Positions 48,136 through 58,210 of a stretch of DNA of 64,000 nt are shown here, in pieces (the stretch's first letter is position 1; each line of letters starts with the position of its first letter). The notes beneath the pieces were generated by a model that saw only the letters and a list, made by a program, of their open reading frames with translations, was not told the DNA's origin and did no database searches. Source of the stretch: CAVUPF01 sp963803755 (GTDB lineage: Bacteria; Actinomycetota; Thermoleophilia; Solirubrobacterales; 70-9). The position numbers were made by a program, and so were the translations under genes. The stretch covers positions 1 through 64,000 of the forward strand of contig CAWDNP010000005.1 in NCBI GenBank assembly GCA_963803755.1. The letters run 5' to 3'.

Positions 48136-49561
48136 ATGCCGCAGCCGCCCACAACCCACGTCCCGCCCCAGAACATCGAGGCGGAGGAATCGGTCTTGGG
48201 GGCGATGCTGGTCGCCGAGGCGGCGCTCAGCAGGGTGATCGACGAGGTGAAGCTGAACGCCGCCGACTTCTACCTCGACAAGCACGCGGCGATATTCACC
48301 TGCGTCCATGACCTCTACGCGGCCTCAGCGCCGGTCGACGAGCTGACCGTCACCGAGGCGCTGACCCAGCACAACCAGATCGAAGCGGCGGGCGGCAAGC
48401 ACTACGTCTCCGAGCTGGCCGCAAAGGTACCGGCCGCCGGCAACGCCAAACACTACGCGGAGATCGTCCAGCAGAACTCGCTGCTGCGCCGCCTGCTCGG
48501 CGCAGGCCAGCAGATCCAGGGGTGGGTGCACGAGCGCGACGGTGAGCCGCGCGAGCTCTCAGAGCGAGCCGAGAAGCTGCTCTTCGACGTCGCCCACAAA
48601 GAGCAGGCGAGCGACTTCCGTCTGCTCTCGGAGATCCTCCACGACGAGGTCGACCGCCTGGAGAAGCTCTCGACCGGCGAGACAGAGCTGACCGGCACTC
48701 CCTCCGGCTTCAAGGACATCGACGCGATCACCGGCGGCTTTCAACCAGGCAACCTGATCATCATCGCGGCGCGGCCGGCCATGGGAAAGAGCGCCTTGGT
48801 AGCCAACATCGCCGAGAACGTAGCGGTGAAGCGGGGTCTGCCGGTGGCCTTCTTCTCGCTGGAGATGTCGGAGGTCGAGCTGGCGCAGCGCTTCATCGCC
48901 TGCCGGGCGCGGATCTCCGGCGACAAGCTGCGCAAGGGCCAAGTCGTGCAGAAGGACTGGCCGAAGGTGGTGCGCGCCTGCAACGAGCTGGAGGCGGCAC
49001 CGCTTTGGTTCGATGACTCCTCCGACCTCGGCATCCTCGACCTGCGGGCAAAGGCGCGGCGGCTGCACGCCCAAGAGCAGGACCGCGGCGGGCTGGGGCT
49101 GGTGATCGTCGACTACATCCAGCTGATGCGGGCCGATGACCACCGCGCAAACCGAGTCGAGCAGGTCGGGCAGATGAGCCGCGGGCTGAAGATCCTCGCC
49201 CGCGAGCTGGAGGTGCCGGTGCTGGCGATCTCCCAGCTCTCGCGGGCGCCCGGAGCAGCGCCACCCGCCGAAGCCGATGCTCTCCGACCTGCGGGAAAGC
49301 GGAAACCTCGAGCAGGACAGCGACCTGGTCGCCTTCCTCTTCCGCGAGGACTACTACCGCGACCCCAACGACGAGCCCGACGGCCTCGCCGATCTGATCA
49401 TCGCCAAGCACCGAAACGGCCCGATCGGCACCCGCAAGCTGGTCTTCCTCGACCGCTTCCCGAAATTCGCCGACTTCGCGGGACAGGAACAGCCGATCGA
49501 GCAACCGGCCGGCGAGGGAATGCCGATCGCCGATATCGCGGCCGCGGGACCCGACTTCTGA
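48136..49561 (+). CDS. dnaB: Replicative DNA helicase DnaB, frameshifted
   Basis: Hexameric 5'-3' helicase of the replication fork. The N domain shows PPQNIEAEESVLGAMLVAEA, HAAIFTCVHDLYAASAPVDE and GGKHYVSELAAKVPAAGNAK; the motor shows TGTPSGFKDIDAITGGFQPG, Walker A IIAARPAMGKSALVANIAEN, FFSLEMSEVELAQRFI and GLVIVDYIQLMRADD (Walker B). One extra G near 49252 shifts the frame; then PPKPMLSDLRESGNLEQDSD, VAFLFREDYY and IIAKHRNGPIGTRKLVFLDR finish the DNA-binding loops. ATG at 48136; stop TGA at 49559-49561 overlaps the next ATG. Without the shift repair the frame runs falsely into the downstream ATPase. Confidence 0.95.
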
Positions 49562-50289
49562 TGGCGATCGCGCGGAGCGAGCCGCTCCGCGAGCCCCGGT
49601 CGTGCCCGCTGGGGGTCTGCGACGGCTCGGGCTGGATCCTGGGGCCAGAGGACGTGGCGCGGCCGTGCGAGTGCCGCGAGCAGCGCCTGCGGCGGGGGCG
49701 CAGTCGCGGCGTCGCCTCGGTGATCCCGCCCCGCTACCGCGGCGTCTCCTTCGACCGCCCGCCGGTGACGCTGATCGAGCCGATGGTGGTGCGGGTGGTG
49801 CGCAGCTGGGTCGAGGATCTGGAGGCAAACCTCGACGCCGGGCGCGGCCTCTGGCTGATGGGGGACACCGGCACCGGCAAGACGACGCTGGCGATGCTCG
49901 TCTCCAAGGCCGCGCTGCAGGAGAGCCGCTCGGTCGCGATCTACTCGCTGCCGAAGCTGCTGGCCCGCATCCGGCGCACCTATGACTCCGGGCCCGGCGA
50001 GGACTCCTACCTCCCCTTCTTCGAGCGCCTCACCTCGGTCGATTTGCTCCACATCGATGACCTCGGCGCCGAGAAGCGCTCGGACTGGGTCCTGGAGCAG
50101 CTCTACGCGCTGATCAACGAGCGCTATGAAGCGCAGCGCTCGATGCTGATCACCACCAACCTGGACCAGCAGGAGCTCGAGGAGCAGATCGGCGCACGCA
50201 CGGTGTCCCGCCTGGTCGAGATCTGCGGCGACCCCCTGCCCCTGTTCGGCCCAGACCAGCGCGTCCAGGCGCGAGCGGTCGGCGAGTAG
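49561..50289 (+). CDS. DnaC/DnaI-like AAA+ ATPase (candidate helicase loader)
   Basis: A 242-residue AAA+ protein of the IstB/DnaC type. A cysteine cluster at the N terminus (CPLGVCDGSGW and PCECREQ, four cysteines) looks like a zinc site, as in DnaI. The ATPase has GLWLMGDTGTGKTTLAMLVS (Walker A), a Walker B in DLLHIDDLGAEKRSDW, sensor 1 SMLITTNLDQQELEEQ, and the arginine finger RTVSRLVEICGDPLPLFG. It overlaps dnaB by one base (TGATG), so it is translated with it. A loader role beside DnaB is the natural inference; IstB-like transposition helpers share the fold but no transposase is next to it. Confidence 0.85.
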   Translation: MAIARSEPLREPRSCPLGVCDGSGWILGPEDVARPCECREQRLRRGRSRGVASVIPPRYRGVSFDRPPVTLIEPMVVRVVRSWVEDLEANLDAGRGLWLMGDTGTGKTTLAMLVSKAALQESRSVAIYSLPKLLARIRRTYDSGPGEDSYLPFFERLTSVDLLHIDDLGAEKRSDWVLEQLYALINERYEAQRSMLITTNLDQQELEEQIGARTVSRLVEICGDPLPLFGPDQRVQARAVGE

Positions 50290-50311
50290 AACCAGGCACA
50301 ATCCCCCGGTC

Positions 50312-51656
50312 ATGCCTGGCGTGGTGATAGTCGGGGCCCAGTGGGGCGATGAGGGCAAGGGCAAGGTCACCGACCTGCTTGCCGAGCGCGCCGCAGATGG
50401 TCGTGCGCTTCCAGGGCGGCAACAACGCCGGGCACACGATCGTCCGCGACGGCGAGGAGTTCAAGTTCCACCTGATCCCCTCGGGCATCCTGCATCCGGA
50501 GAAGACCAGCGTGATCGGCAACGGGGTGGTGCTGGACCCGCGCATCCTGCTGGGGGAGATCGACGGCCTGCGCCGGCGCGGCATCGACGTCGGCAACCTG
50601 CGCATCTCCGCCAACGCGCACCTGATCATGCCCTACCACGTGCTGCTCGACACGGCTGGGGAGACGAAGCTCGGCAAGCTCTCGATCGGCACCACGCGGC
50701 GCGGCATCGGGCCCTGCTACGCCGACAAGGCGCTGCGCCTCGGCATCCGCGTCCAGGACCTGCTCGACGAGAAGATCCTGCGGACCAAGATCCGGGCGGC
50801 GCTGGAGCCCAAGCAGCAGGCGCTGCGCGAACTCTCGGTGCAGCGGCGAAAACTGCGCAAGGAGGCCGGTGAGGGGGCCGACCGGGAGGCGATCGAGGAG
50901 GCTCCCGATCCCCGCCTCGACCTGCACACGATGACCGAGGAGCACGTCAGCTACGGCCACCGCCTCGAGCCCCACATCGCCGACACCGCTCGCCTGTGCT
51001 GGGAGGCGCTGGATGAGGGCGAAACGGTGATCTTCGAGGGCGCCCAGGCCACGCTGCTGGACCTCGACCACGGCACCTACCCCTTCGTCACCTCCTCCAA
51101 CCCGATCGCCGGCGCCGCCTGCGTCGGCGCCGGCGTAGGCCCGACCGACATCGACGAGGTCTGGGGCATCGCCAAGGCCTACACGACCCGGGTCGGTGCC
51201 GGCCCGTTCCCGACCGAGCTGCACGACGAGGTGGGCGAGCGGATGCTGGAGCGCGGCCACGAGTTCGGGACGACGACCGGGCGGCGGCGGCGCTGCGGCT
51301 GGATGGACCTGGTCGCGCTGCGCTACGCGGTCCGCCTCAACCGGATGAGCGCGCTGACGATCACCAAGCTCGACGTGCTGAGCGGGATCGACCCGCTGCG
51401 CGTCGCCGTGCGCTACCGCTCCAAGGAGGGCGCCGTCTTTGACAGCTTCCCCTACCACCAGTCGATCCTCCACTCGGCCGTGCCCGAGTACGAGGAGCTG
51501 CCCGGCTTTGACGCCGACATCAGCGGTGCCCGCAGCGAGGACGACCTGCCCGCCGAGGCGCGCGAGTACCTGCGCTTCATCGCCGCGGCGGCGGGGGTCC
51601 CGATCCGCCTCGTCGGCGTCGGCCCAGATCGCGAGCAGGTCGTCTGGATCGACTGA
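50312..51656 (+). CDS. purA: Adenylosuccinate synthetase, frameshifted
   Basis: Condenses IMP and aspartate with GTP, first step to AMP. ATG at 50312 gives VVIVGAQWGDEGKGKVTDLL (P-loop-like GTP site with catalytic Asp). One extra base near 50393 shifts the frame, then VVRFQGGNNAGHTIV with the catalytic His, GVVLDPRILLGEIDGLRRRG, GTTRRGIGPCYADKALRLGI, TVIFEGAQATLLDLDHGTYP, VTSSNPIAGAACVGAGVGPT and TTTGRRRRCGWMDLVALRYA complete it, ending EQVVWID at 51656. The length of about 447 residues is normal. It is 22 bases after the AAA+ ATPase and may be cotranscribed. Confidence 0.95.
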
Positions 51657-51755
51657 AGCTCAAGGTGGGTGGAGGCACCAGTCGGGCGTCTCCAGAAACG
51701 GTGACGCCGGGGTACAGCGATCGCGGTTTTTGACTCTCTGCTCTACAGTTTTGGG

Positions 51756-52445
51756 GTGGCTTCCGGTAGACGCGCAGCTAGGTTGAGTGAGCGACTGCCC
51801 AGGGGGCGCCACGGATTGCCGCGGGAGGCGGTGACGGAATCCCAGCGCAATCGCATCCACCAGGCGATGATCGAGGTCGTCTCTGAGCGCGGCTACCCGG
51901 ACACCCGCGTGGTTGACGTGATCGGCGTCGCCGGGGTGTCGAGAAAGACGTTCTATGAGCTGTTCGACAGCAAGGAAGACTGCTTCCTCGCCGCCTATGA
52001 CGTGCTGCTGGGGAACCTGCTGAGCGACACCGCCGCGGGGTTTGAGTCAAAGCCCGGGTCGCCGTGGGCTGAGCGCGTGGCAGCCGGGCTCGGGGCGCTG
52101 CTAGATCACCTGGCCGAGCACCCCGATGAGGCGCGGTTCGCGATCGTCGAGGTGCTGGCGGCGGGCCCGAAGGCGCTGGCCCGCCGCGACGCGGCGCTGC
52201 GCCAGTTCACTGGGTTCCTTGACGCCGGGCGGGCGGAGACCTCGGTCGAGCTGCCGGGGATCACCTCGCTCTCGCTGGCAGGCGGGATCAATGAGCTGCT
52301 CTACAGCGAGATCCTGCACGGCGCAGCGGCGCGCTTGCCGAGCCGCTTGCCGGACCTGATGTTCTGGGTCGCCCTCCCGTTCCTGGGGGCCGATGGAGCC
52401 GCCAAGGAGCGCGAGCGGACCCGGCTCTCGATGCCGGAGCGCTAG
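51756..52445 (+). CDS. TetR/AcrR-family transcriptional regulator
   Basis: A 229-residue regulator. The N-terminal helix-turn-helix (about 25-75) reads SQRNRIHQAMIEVVSERGYP, TRVVDVIGVAGVSRKTFYEL and FDSKEDCFLAAYDVLL, the standard TetR layout. The C-terminal ligand domain (about 90-229) is helical with WAERVAAGLGALLDHLAEHP and DLMFWVALPFLGADGA. The start is GTG at 51756, with an upstream leader of 20 basic residues that may not all be real. The ligand and target cannot be told. The adjacent secreted-protein gene downstream is a possible target, since the 148-base gap between them is AT-richer than the neighbourhood. Confidence 0.88.
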   Translation: MASGRRAARLSERLPRGRHGLPREAVTESQRNRIHQAMIEVVSERGYPDTRVVDVIGVAGVSRKTFYELFDSKEDCFLAAYDVLLGNLLSDTAAGFESKPGSPWAERVAAGLGALLDHLAEHPDEARFAIVEVLAAGPKALARRDAALRQFTGFLDAGRAETSVELPGITSLSLAGGINELLYSEILHGAAARLPSRLPDLMFWVALPFLGADGAAKERERTRLSMPER

Positions 52446-52593
52446 AAAAAGCCTGTTCGACGGCGCTCTTTCACGTCAATAGCCGGGTTTCCTTAGTACC
52501 GGATGCTGGTATTTTGGCCGGTGGAGGGATATCCGAAGCTTTAGATTGGCCGCGGCTCGAGACGGGCAGGCCGAAAAAGGAGAGACATAGGAC

Positions 52594-53369
52594 ATGCGCA
52601 AACGTCTGACTTTGATCATCGCCTTGGGGGCCGCGATCGCGCTCTCCGTGGCCGCGGTGGCCTTCGCCGAAAAGCCGACCGTGGTTGAAGCGGGGAATCT
52701 GGTCCTGACGATCAACGGCGGTGTGAAGCCGACGGCGCTTCCGAAGAACAAGTTTGCGCCGATCACGCTGAGCGTGGAAGGCGGCATCGCCACCAAGAAC
52801 GGCGCCCAGCCACCGGCCCTCAAGGAAGCCGTCATCCTCACCGACAAGAACGGCACGATCAACGCCAAGGGCCTGGCGACCTGCACGTCCGGCAAGCTCC
52901 AGGCGGAGAGACACCCAGCAGGCCAAGAAGGCCTGCCCGAAAGCGATCGTCGGTGAAGGCCGCACCACGGTGCGGGTGGAATTCCCGGAATCGCTGCCGT
53001 TTAACGCCACGGGACCGCTGGTCGTCTTCAACGGCGGCGAAAAGGGCGGCGTCACGACGCTGTTCATCCAGGCCTACGTGTCGGTTCCGACGCCGACGGC
53101 GCTCGTCACCACGATCAAGATCAAGAAAGTCCATCAGGGCCCCTACGGGCTTGAATCGGTGGCGACGATCCCCGTGATCGCCGGTGGCAGCGGCTCGGTG
53201 ACCAACTTCAGCCTCAAGATCGGCAAAACGTTCACCTACAAGGGCAAGAAGCAGAGCTACCTGGAGGCCAAATGCTCCACGGCCATTTCTTGGCCCAGGC
53301 CAAGGCTATATTCAGCGACGGGACCAGCCTCTCAGGCAGCGTGGTCGGACCTGCAAGGCGAAGGGCTAA
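52594..53369 (+). CDS. Secreted beta-rich protein, Solirubrobacterales-type, three frame breaks
   Basis: An exported protein of about 258 residues. ATG at 52594 (after aaggagag) begins the signal peptide KRLTLIIALGAAIALSVAAV with cleavage near AFA. The mature part reads GNLVLTINGGVKPTALPKNK, FAPITLSVEGGIATKNG, ALKEAVILTDKNGTINAKGL and ATCTSGKLQAE. After an extra base near 52909: QQAKKACPKAIVGEGRTTVR, FPESLPFNATGPLVVFNGGE, FIQAYVSVPTPTALVTTIKI, YGLESVATIPVIAGGSGSVT and FTYKGKKQSYLEAKC. Two lost bases near 53277 and 53347 separate the last strands HGHFLAQAKAIFSDGTSLSG and RTCKAKG. Two or more conserved cysteines suggest disulfides. The function is unknown; similar proteins occur as paralogues in this group. 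Confidence 0.75.
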
Positions 53370-53704
53370 AGACCGACCACAAACGAGGCGGCTCAAAGCC
53401 GCGTCGCCTAAGTCTCTCCTCAGGACACGGTAAGGGAAAGGAGCGGCCGATCTGGGGTCGCCCTTCTTTCCGTGAACGGGCAAAGGACCCTTGAGCAGCG
53501 CCGGGTCCAAACAGAGGATCAGGCGATAAGCGCAGATCCCGTCGTTGTGTCCGGAGCTTCGACGAGCCGAAGGGTTACTGCGTCGCGGTTGAGCTAATTC
53601 GTCCTCGCTATAAATCTGCGCAGAGAACTGAGCGGCTCGGCGCTTCCGCCGATCTCCGGGACTGTAGCCTTGTGCCCGGCACCAGGTCGGAGCTCGATTA
53701 CGGC
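53370..53704. other. 335-base intergenic region between convergent genes
   Basis: The region separates the secreted-protein gene (plus) from the last Mce gene (minus). A 6-bp stem, gcggct (53388-53393) with agccgc (53397-53402) and a three-base loop, lies near the left edge but lacks a T tract. A weaker purine/pyrimidine dyad (aaagga ... ccttctttcc, about 53430-53475) could end transcription from the left. The rest, to 53704, has no gene, tRNA or repeat that I can support. Confidence 0.4.
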
Positions 53705-55282
53705 TTACTTGCCCTGCTGTTCGAAGGTGTGCTGGTAGGTGGTGGGTGAGCCCGGTTTGCCGATCGGGTTAAAAGGGGACTGCTGTGTGCAACCCGGCGC
53801 TGGCAGCGTAGCGGTGCTGGTCTGTCCGGCGAAGGCGTATTTCTTGAGGAGGTTGAAGAATTCGGTGGCTTTTTCAGGAGGTTCTTTTTCGGTGGCCCAG
53901 ACAGTGCGTTCCTTGAAAGCCGGTTCGTTGGGGGTGTTGGGGTTAAGCGAGGCGGTGATCCCCGAACTGCACTGCCGGGTCTCGAAGCTTGGCAGGCCGG
54001 CTGGCGACTTCCTTTGCGAAGAGCGGCTGGCTGTAGGCGCTGGCGCGGTTGGTGGTCAGGCGGTGACCGAAGGTGGCTAGCGATTCGGGATTGAGCGGGC
54101 CCATCGTTCGCAGGAAGTGGAGTATGTCTCGCCATTTTTGTTTTCGTCGGCAGGACCGCATTAGCTGGCGACCGCGAGATTGGCCATCACGCCGGTGATC
54201 TCATGCTTTTGTAGAGGCCGAGGCCGGTGAGGATCGGGTTGAGGTTGCGAAGGAACGGGTCAAGCGCTCGCAAGCAGGGGCGGGAAATCGTCGCGCAAGA
54301 GCTTGCGAAAGGCCGGGAAGCCGGTCGGGGCAGAGGGCGATCACCGGGGTTAGACCTTCGAAGAAGCCCTTCGCCTGCGGCGCCAGCTTGCCGAAGGCAA
54401 CCAGGGTCGGGGATAGCTGTTCGGCGGCCGGGATGAGCTGGCGCACCACCGGGTCGGCGTCGAGGGAGAACGATCTGAGTCTTGCCAGGGTGAGCTTCGA
54501 CTGGTCGAGGAAGGTCGGGAAGGCGCGGAAGAGTTCTTCGATGTCGGTATCGCGCTGGGCTGTGGTCTGGAAGACCGCGTTGGAGTTGCGGATCAGGCTC
54601 GCCAGCTCGCCCTGGCGGCCGCGCAGCGCCTCGAGGGCGACCGCGCCGTTGCTGAACAGCTGGCGGACCGCGAGGCGCTGGGTGTCGAGGACGCGGAAGA
54701 GCCGGTCGAATTCGGTGAAGGTCGGGTCGAACTCGCCCAAGTGCGGCGGAGAGGGACGCGCCCTGACCGCCGATCGCGACGGCGGCTTCCTGCATCCAGT
54801 CCTGGAAGGCGGCGCGGGTCTTCGGGTTGAAGGTACGGAAGATCTCATCGAGCTGGACCGATTGTTCGACGTTCGCGGAGGGGAGGGTGCCGCCGTCAGG
54901 GAGCTTGGGGCCGTTGCGGTTGCCGGGAGTGAGTTCGACGTAGGTCTCGCCGAGCAGGGTCTTGGTGCGCAAGATGGCCCGGGTCGAGAGCGGCAGCGGC
55001 GCGTAGCGGTCTTCGATGTAGATCGTCGCCAGCGCCTGCTTGCGGTTTGGCGCCAGCGCGATGTTCCTGCACTTTGCCGACGTCGACGCCGGAGATGCGC
55101 ACGTCGGACTGTTCGGCGAGCTGGGTCGCCGAGTAGAAGGGAACCTTGATTTCGTAGGGTTTCGCCTTGAACGGGGTCGGGCCGCCAAAGGTGATCCAGA
55201 GGAAGAGCAGGATCCCGAAGCACGACAGAGCAAAGCCGGCGATTACCAGGAGCTGGGTTGTGCTGGGTGCGCGCTTGCTCAT
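53705..55282 (-). CDS. MlaD/Mce-family protein 6 (last of the cluster), several frame breaks
   Basis: Last of six Mce genes. ATG at 55282 gives SKRAPSTTQLLVIAGFALSC, a membrane anchor (VIAGFALSCFGILLFLWITF), then the MlaD domain: FKAKPYEIKVPFYSATQLAE, SDVRISGVDVGKV. After a shift near 55065 it continues as TLLGETYVELTPGNRNGPKL, VEQSVQLDEIFRTFNPKTRA, then the helical tail (RLAVRQLFSNGAVALEALRG, QLIPAAEQLSPTLVAFGKLA). The final part reads SFETRQCSSGITASLNPNTP and TEFFNLLKKYAFAGQTST, stopping TAA at 53705. I count at least five single-base shifts. Mce proteins bind and pass lipids across the envelope. The C-terminal extension has no motif I recognise. Confidence 0.75.
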
Positions 55283-55405
55283 TAAGTTTGGCGTTTGGAC
55301 CGCACCCTTCAAGGCCGGAAACGTTAGGAGGCGGGGATTTCGGGGAGTTCGTTGATCCTTGGGACGCGGGCCGTCTGCAGAAGGGTTTTGAGGAATGGCT
55401 TGGCG

Positions 55406-56702
55406 TTAGCCGAAGCCGATAGCGAGGTCGGCCCCGTTGCAGGTGATCATCACGAGGCCGCGCTGAACGGGCCGGCGGCATCTTGGAGGTTGAAGTCGGC
55501 GTTGAGGTCGTGGTTGAGCCAAGGGCAGGTAGAAGAGGTAGCTCTGCTTTGAGCCCTTCGGCTTGTAGGCGAGCTCGTTGAAGAAGGAGTTGAGGCCGCC
55601 GAGCGAGTTGCCAAAGCCGGTCACCGTCTTCTTCAGCGCGGCGGAGCCTTCGTTGGCGTGGGTCAGCACCGGGCGGATCTGCCGGGTGAAGGGCCGGATC
55701 TGGTCGCGAATCGGCGCCGTCGTCTGCCTGAAGAAGCGCTCAGTCGCCTTGAAGGCGGGGGTCAGAGCCTGGGCCTGGGGGATCAGGCCGTAGAGGGCCG
55801 GGCGGGCGGCGGAGGAGAAGCGGTCAGAGCTTGCAAGACCGGCCTGCGCCGCCTGCAAGCGTCGCCGGGAATTCGCGCAGCGCCGCTTGGATCGATTCCT
55901 GCTGATTGGCGAAGTTGCCGAGCGCCGCATCAGAGGAGGTGACGAAGCGCTGGATCTCGGTGTCGTGGCGGCCGAGTTCGGTGGTGAGCAGCGAGAAGTC
56001 GTGGATGACGTGGGCGAGCGCCACGTGGCGTTTGGCGACCGCGCCGTTCAGCTGCGCGAGATAGTGGGAGAAGGGCTGGAGTCGGCGAAAGGCCCCCGAG
56101 AGCTCGCGCCCGTGGCCGCCGATACCCTGGGCGCCACCGGCGAGCAGCAGCTGCAGGTACTGGCGGGTGTCTCCGTCGAGAGTGTCGAGGAACTGGTCAA
56201 GGCTTGACGTTTGCCTCGGTGCGGGAGAGGGGGATGTTTCGCGCCGTTTTCGATGTGCCCACTGCCGCTGCCCCGGTTCGATCTCGACGATCATGTCGTT
56301 GAGGTTGGTTTTCGGCCGCAGCAGCGCGCCCGGCATTGGGGTGGATCAGCTGCATGTACTGGGGCTCTATCTCCATCCCGACCACCGCGTGGCCGTCTTC
56401 GAGGTTGACCGAGGCGACCTTGCCGATCTGGATGCCGGCGATGTCGACCGCCTGGCCCTGGCCCGGGGTGACAGCCTGCGCGGTCGTGAACTCGGCCGTG
56501 ATGTGATCGAAGCTTTCACCGACGAAGGGCAGCCAGGAGGGCAGCGATGCCTTCTGCTCGACGAAGATCCCGAGCATCATCGCGATTCCGAGCACGGCGA
56601 GCACGCGATCGCGATCGTGTCTTTGCCGCGACCGCGGGCCTGGCGGGCGAGCGAGGCGCGGAAGTGCCTGAAGCGGCTTCTTTCGGGTGCGTTCTCGCTC
56701 AT
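55406..56702 (-). CDS. MlaD/Mce-family protein 5, several frame breaks
   Basis: Fifth Mce gene. ATG at 56702 overlaps the previous stop (ATGA). The start SENAPERSRFRHFRASLARQ is cytoplasmic; after a shift near 56610 the anchor VLAVLGIAMMLGIFVEQKAS and MlaD domain follow: DHITAEFTTAQAVTPGQGQA, VDIAGIQIGKVASVNLEDGH and AVVGMEIEPQYMQLIHPN, then RPKTNLNDMIVEIEPG, the conserved MlaD end. The helical region includes DQFLDTLDGDTRQYLQLLLA, GHGRELSGAFRRLQPFSHYL and LKKTVTGFGNSLGGLNSFFN. At least five shifts occur. The stop is TAA at 55406, leaving 123 bases before gene 6, the only sizeable gap inside the operon. Confidence 0.75.
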
Positions 56703-58210
56703 GGGCTGGTCGCCGCGGGGTCAGGGGGGCCGACCTGTCCCAGCGGTCCGTTGACGTCGGGGACAGGGTTCGTTTCGCAGCGCACGCTTGGCTTCTGCGC
56801 GGGCTGGCCGCCGAGCTGCGGCTGGGTGCCCAGCGGCGGCGCGATCGTGTGGGCGAAGTTGGTCTTCTGGATTGAGAGTTCTCCGTGCGGATTCGGCGAG
56901 CTGACCAGCTGACCGCCACCGCCCGCCTGGAGCTCGCAGGTAGGGACCATTGCCGTCGAAGTTCTGTCCCGACCCGGCGAAGTTGCTCAGGGCGTAGAAG
57001 AATTCGCGGTAGTTGGGGCCGCCGGTCCCGAATCGGTCTTCGATGGTCTGGTTGCCGGTCGGCACCAGCACCTTGGTCGTGCAGAGGCTGAGCTGGTTGA
57101 GCTGCGGAAGCGCGTTGACCTTGCCTGCCTGGGCGGCGCCGGCGAAGCCCGGGGTCAATTCCTGCAGCAGCCTCGCGATGCCGCCGCCCTCCTTGCCGGA
57201 GAGCAGCGGCCGCGCCTGCCTCAGCCACGGTTTGGAGGCACTGATCAGCCCCGGCAGCTCGGCTACTGCTGGGGTCAGCTCGATCGCGTAGGTGCGCAGA
57301 GGCGGCAGCGCGCGGTCGAGACTGACGAGCGAGGCGTGGGCGGTCTTCAGGGTCGGGGCGAGGAGGTGGACAGTGGTGGAGAGGTTGGCCGATTGGGCGG
57401 CAAGGGCGCCGGTGAAGACGTCGAAGTTGTCGATCAGGCCCTTCAGGTCGCTCTCGCGGCTGGCGAAGGCGCCGAAGGTGCGCCCGGCGCCGGCGATCAG
57501 CCGTGAGAGATCGCCCTCCTGGGTGCCGAGGAAGGCGTTGGTGACCTGGGCGCTGTAGCGCCCCGCTGGGCCGCCGTAACGGAAAGCGCCGTTCAGGCCT
57601 TCGGCCCCGGTCTTGCCTTTAACTTCCGGCAAGCTGGGTGGCGTCTTCTGCGGCGGTTGGCTTGTGGGTGAGCGCTTCGCCGTAGCTCTCCAGCAGGTGG
57701 CTGAGGTCAGCGCGGACGGGGGACTGCAGCGCCGTAAGGACTTCGTCGAGCTGCACCGCAGTGGAGGTACGGCTGACCGGGATCGTCGCTCCGCTGCCCA
57801 GTTCCGGCGCGCTGGGGCTGCCGGGATCGAGTTCGATGAAGAAGTTGCCTTCGAGGAAGGTTCGCGGGCGGATCTCGGCATAGGCGTCGGCGTGGATCGG
57901 CCGGCCGGAGCCTTCAACGGTGAAGGTGACGTTGGTGTCGTTGCCGTTGCGGCTGGTCGAGATGACTTCATCCGACTTCAACCCCGGCGATCCGAACCGG
58001 CGATTTGACCGCGATGTCGGCCGAGTTGGAGAAGGTCGCAGTCAGCTCATAGCCGTAGCTGGTAAAGGGGACATGCCCCGTGAATGCGAGGTAGGGGCCC
58101 AGCGTGAAGATGAGGATGAAGACGATCGCGATCATTGCGTTGCTGGGTCGCCACTTGAAGCGGCGGTTGGTGGCGCCCTGCCTGGTGTCGCGCTCGGGAA
58201 GCCGGCTCAC
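56699..58210 (-). CDS. MlaD/Mce-family protein 4, three frame breaks
   Basis: Fourth Mce gene. GTG at 58210 overlaps the previous stop (GTGA). Anchor: AMIAIVFILIFTLGPYLAFT; MlaD domain: YGYELTATFSNSADIAVKSP, VRIAGVEVG, then after a shift near 57982 NDTNVTFTVEGSGRPIHADA, RPRTFLEGNFFIELDPGSPS. Shifts near 57630 and 56945 separate the helical region (SRLIAGAGRTFGAFASRESD, LSTTVHLLAPTLKTAHASLV, GIARLLQELTPGFAGAAQAG) and the end SPNPHGELSIQKTNFAHTIA and RCETNPVPDVNGPLG. All three shifts read as +1 insertions. It overlaps gene 5 by four bases. The C-terminal third is proline- and asparagine-rich. Confidence 0.8.

Noticed and set aside
48136..50289. Apparent DnaB-ATPase fusion protein
   Set aside because: The join arises from one extra base at 49252; the DnaB C terminus is present in another frame and ends with its own stop at 49561.
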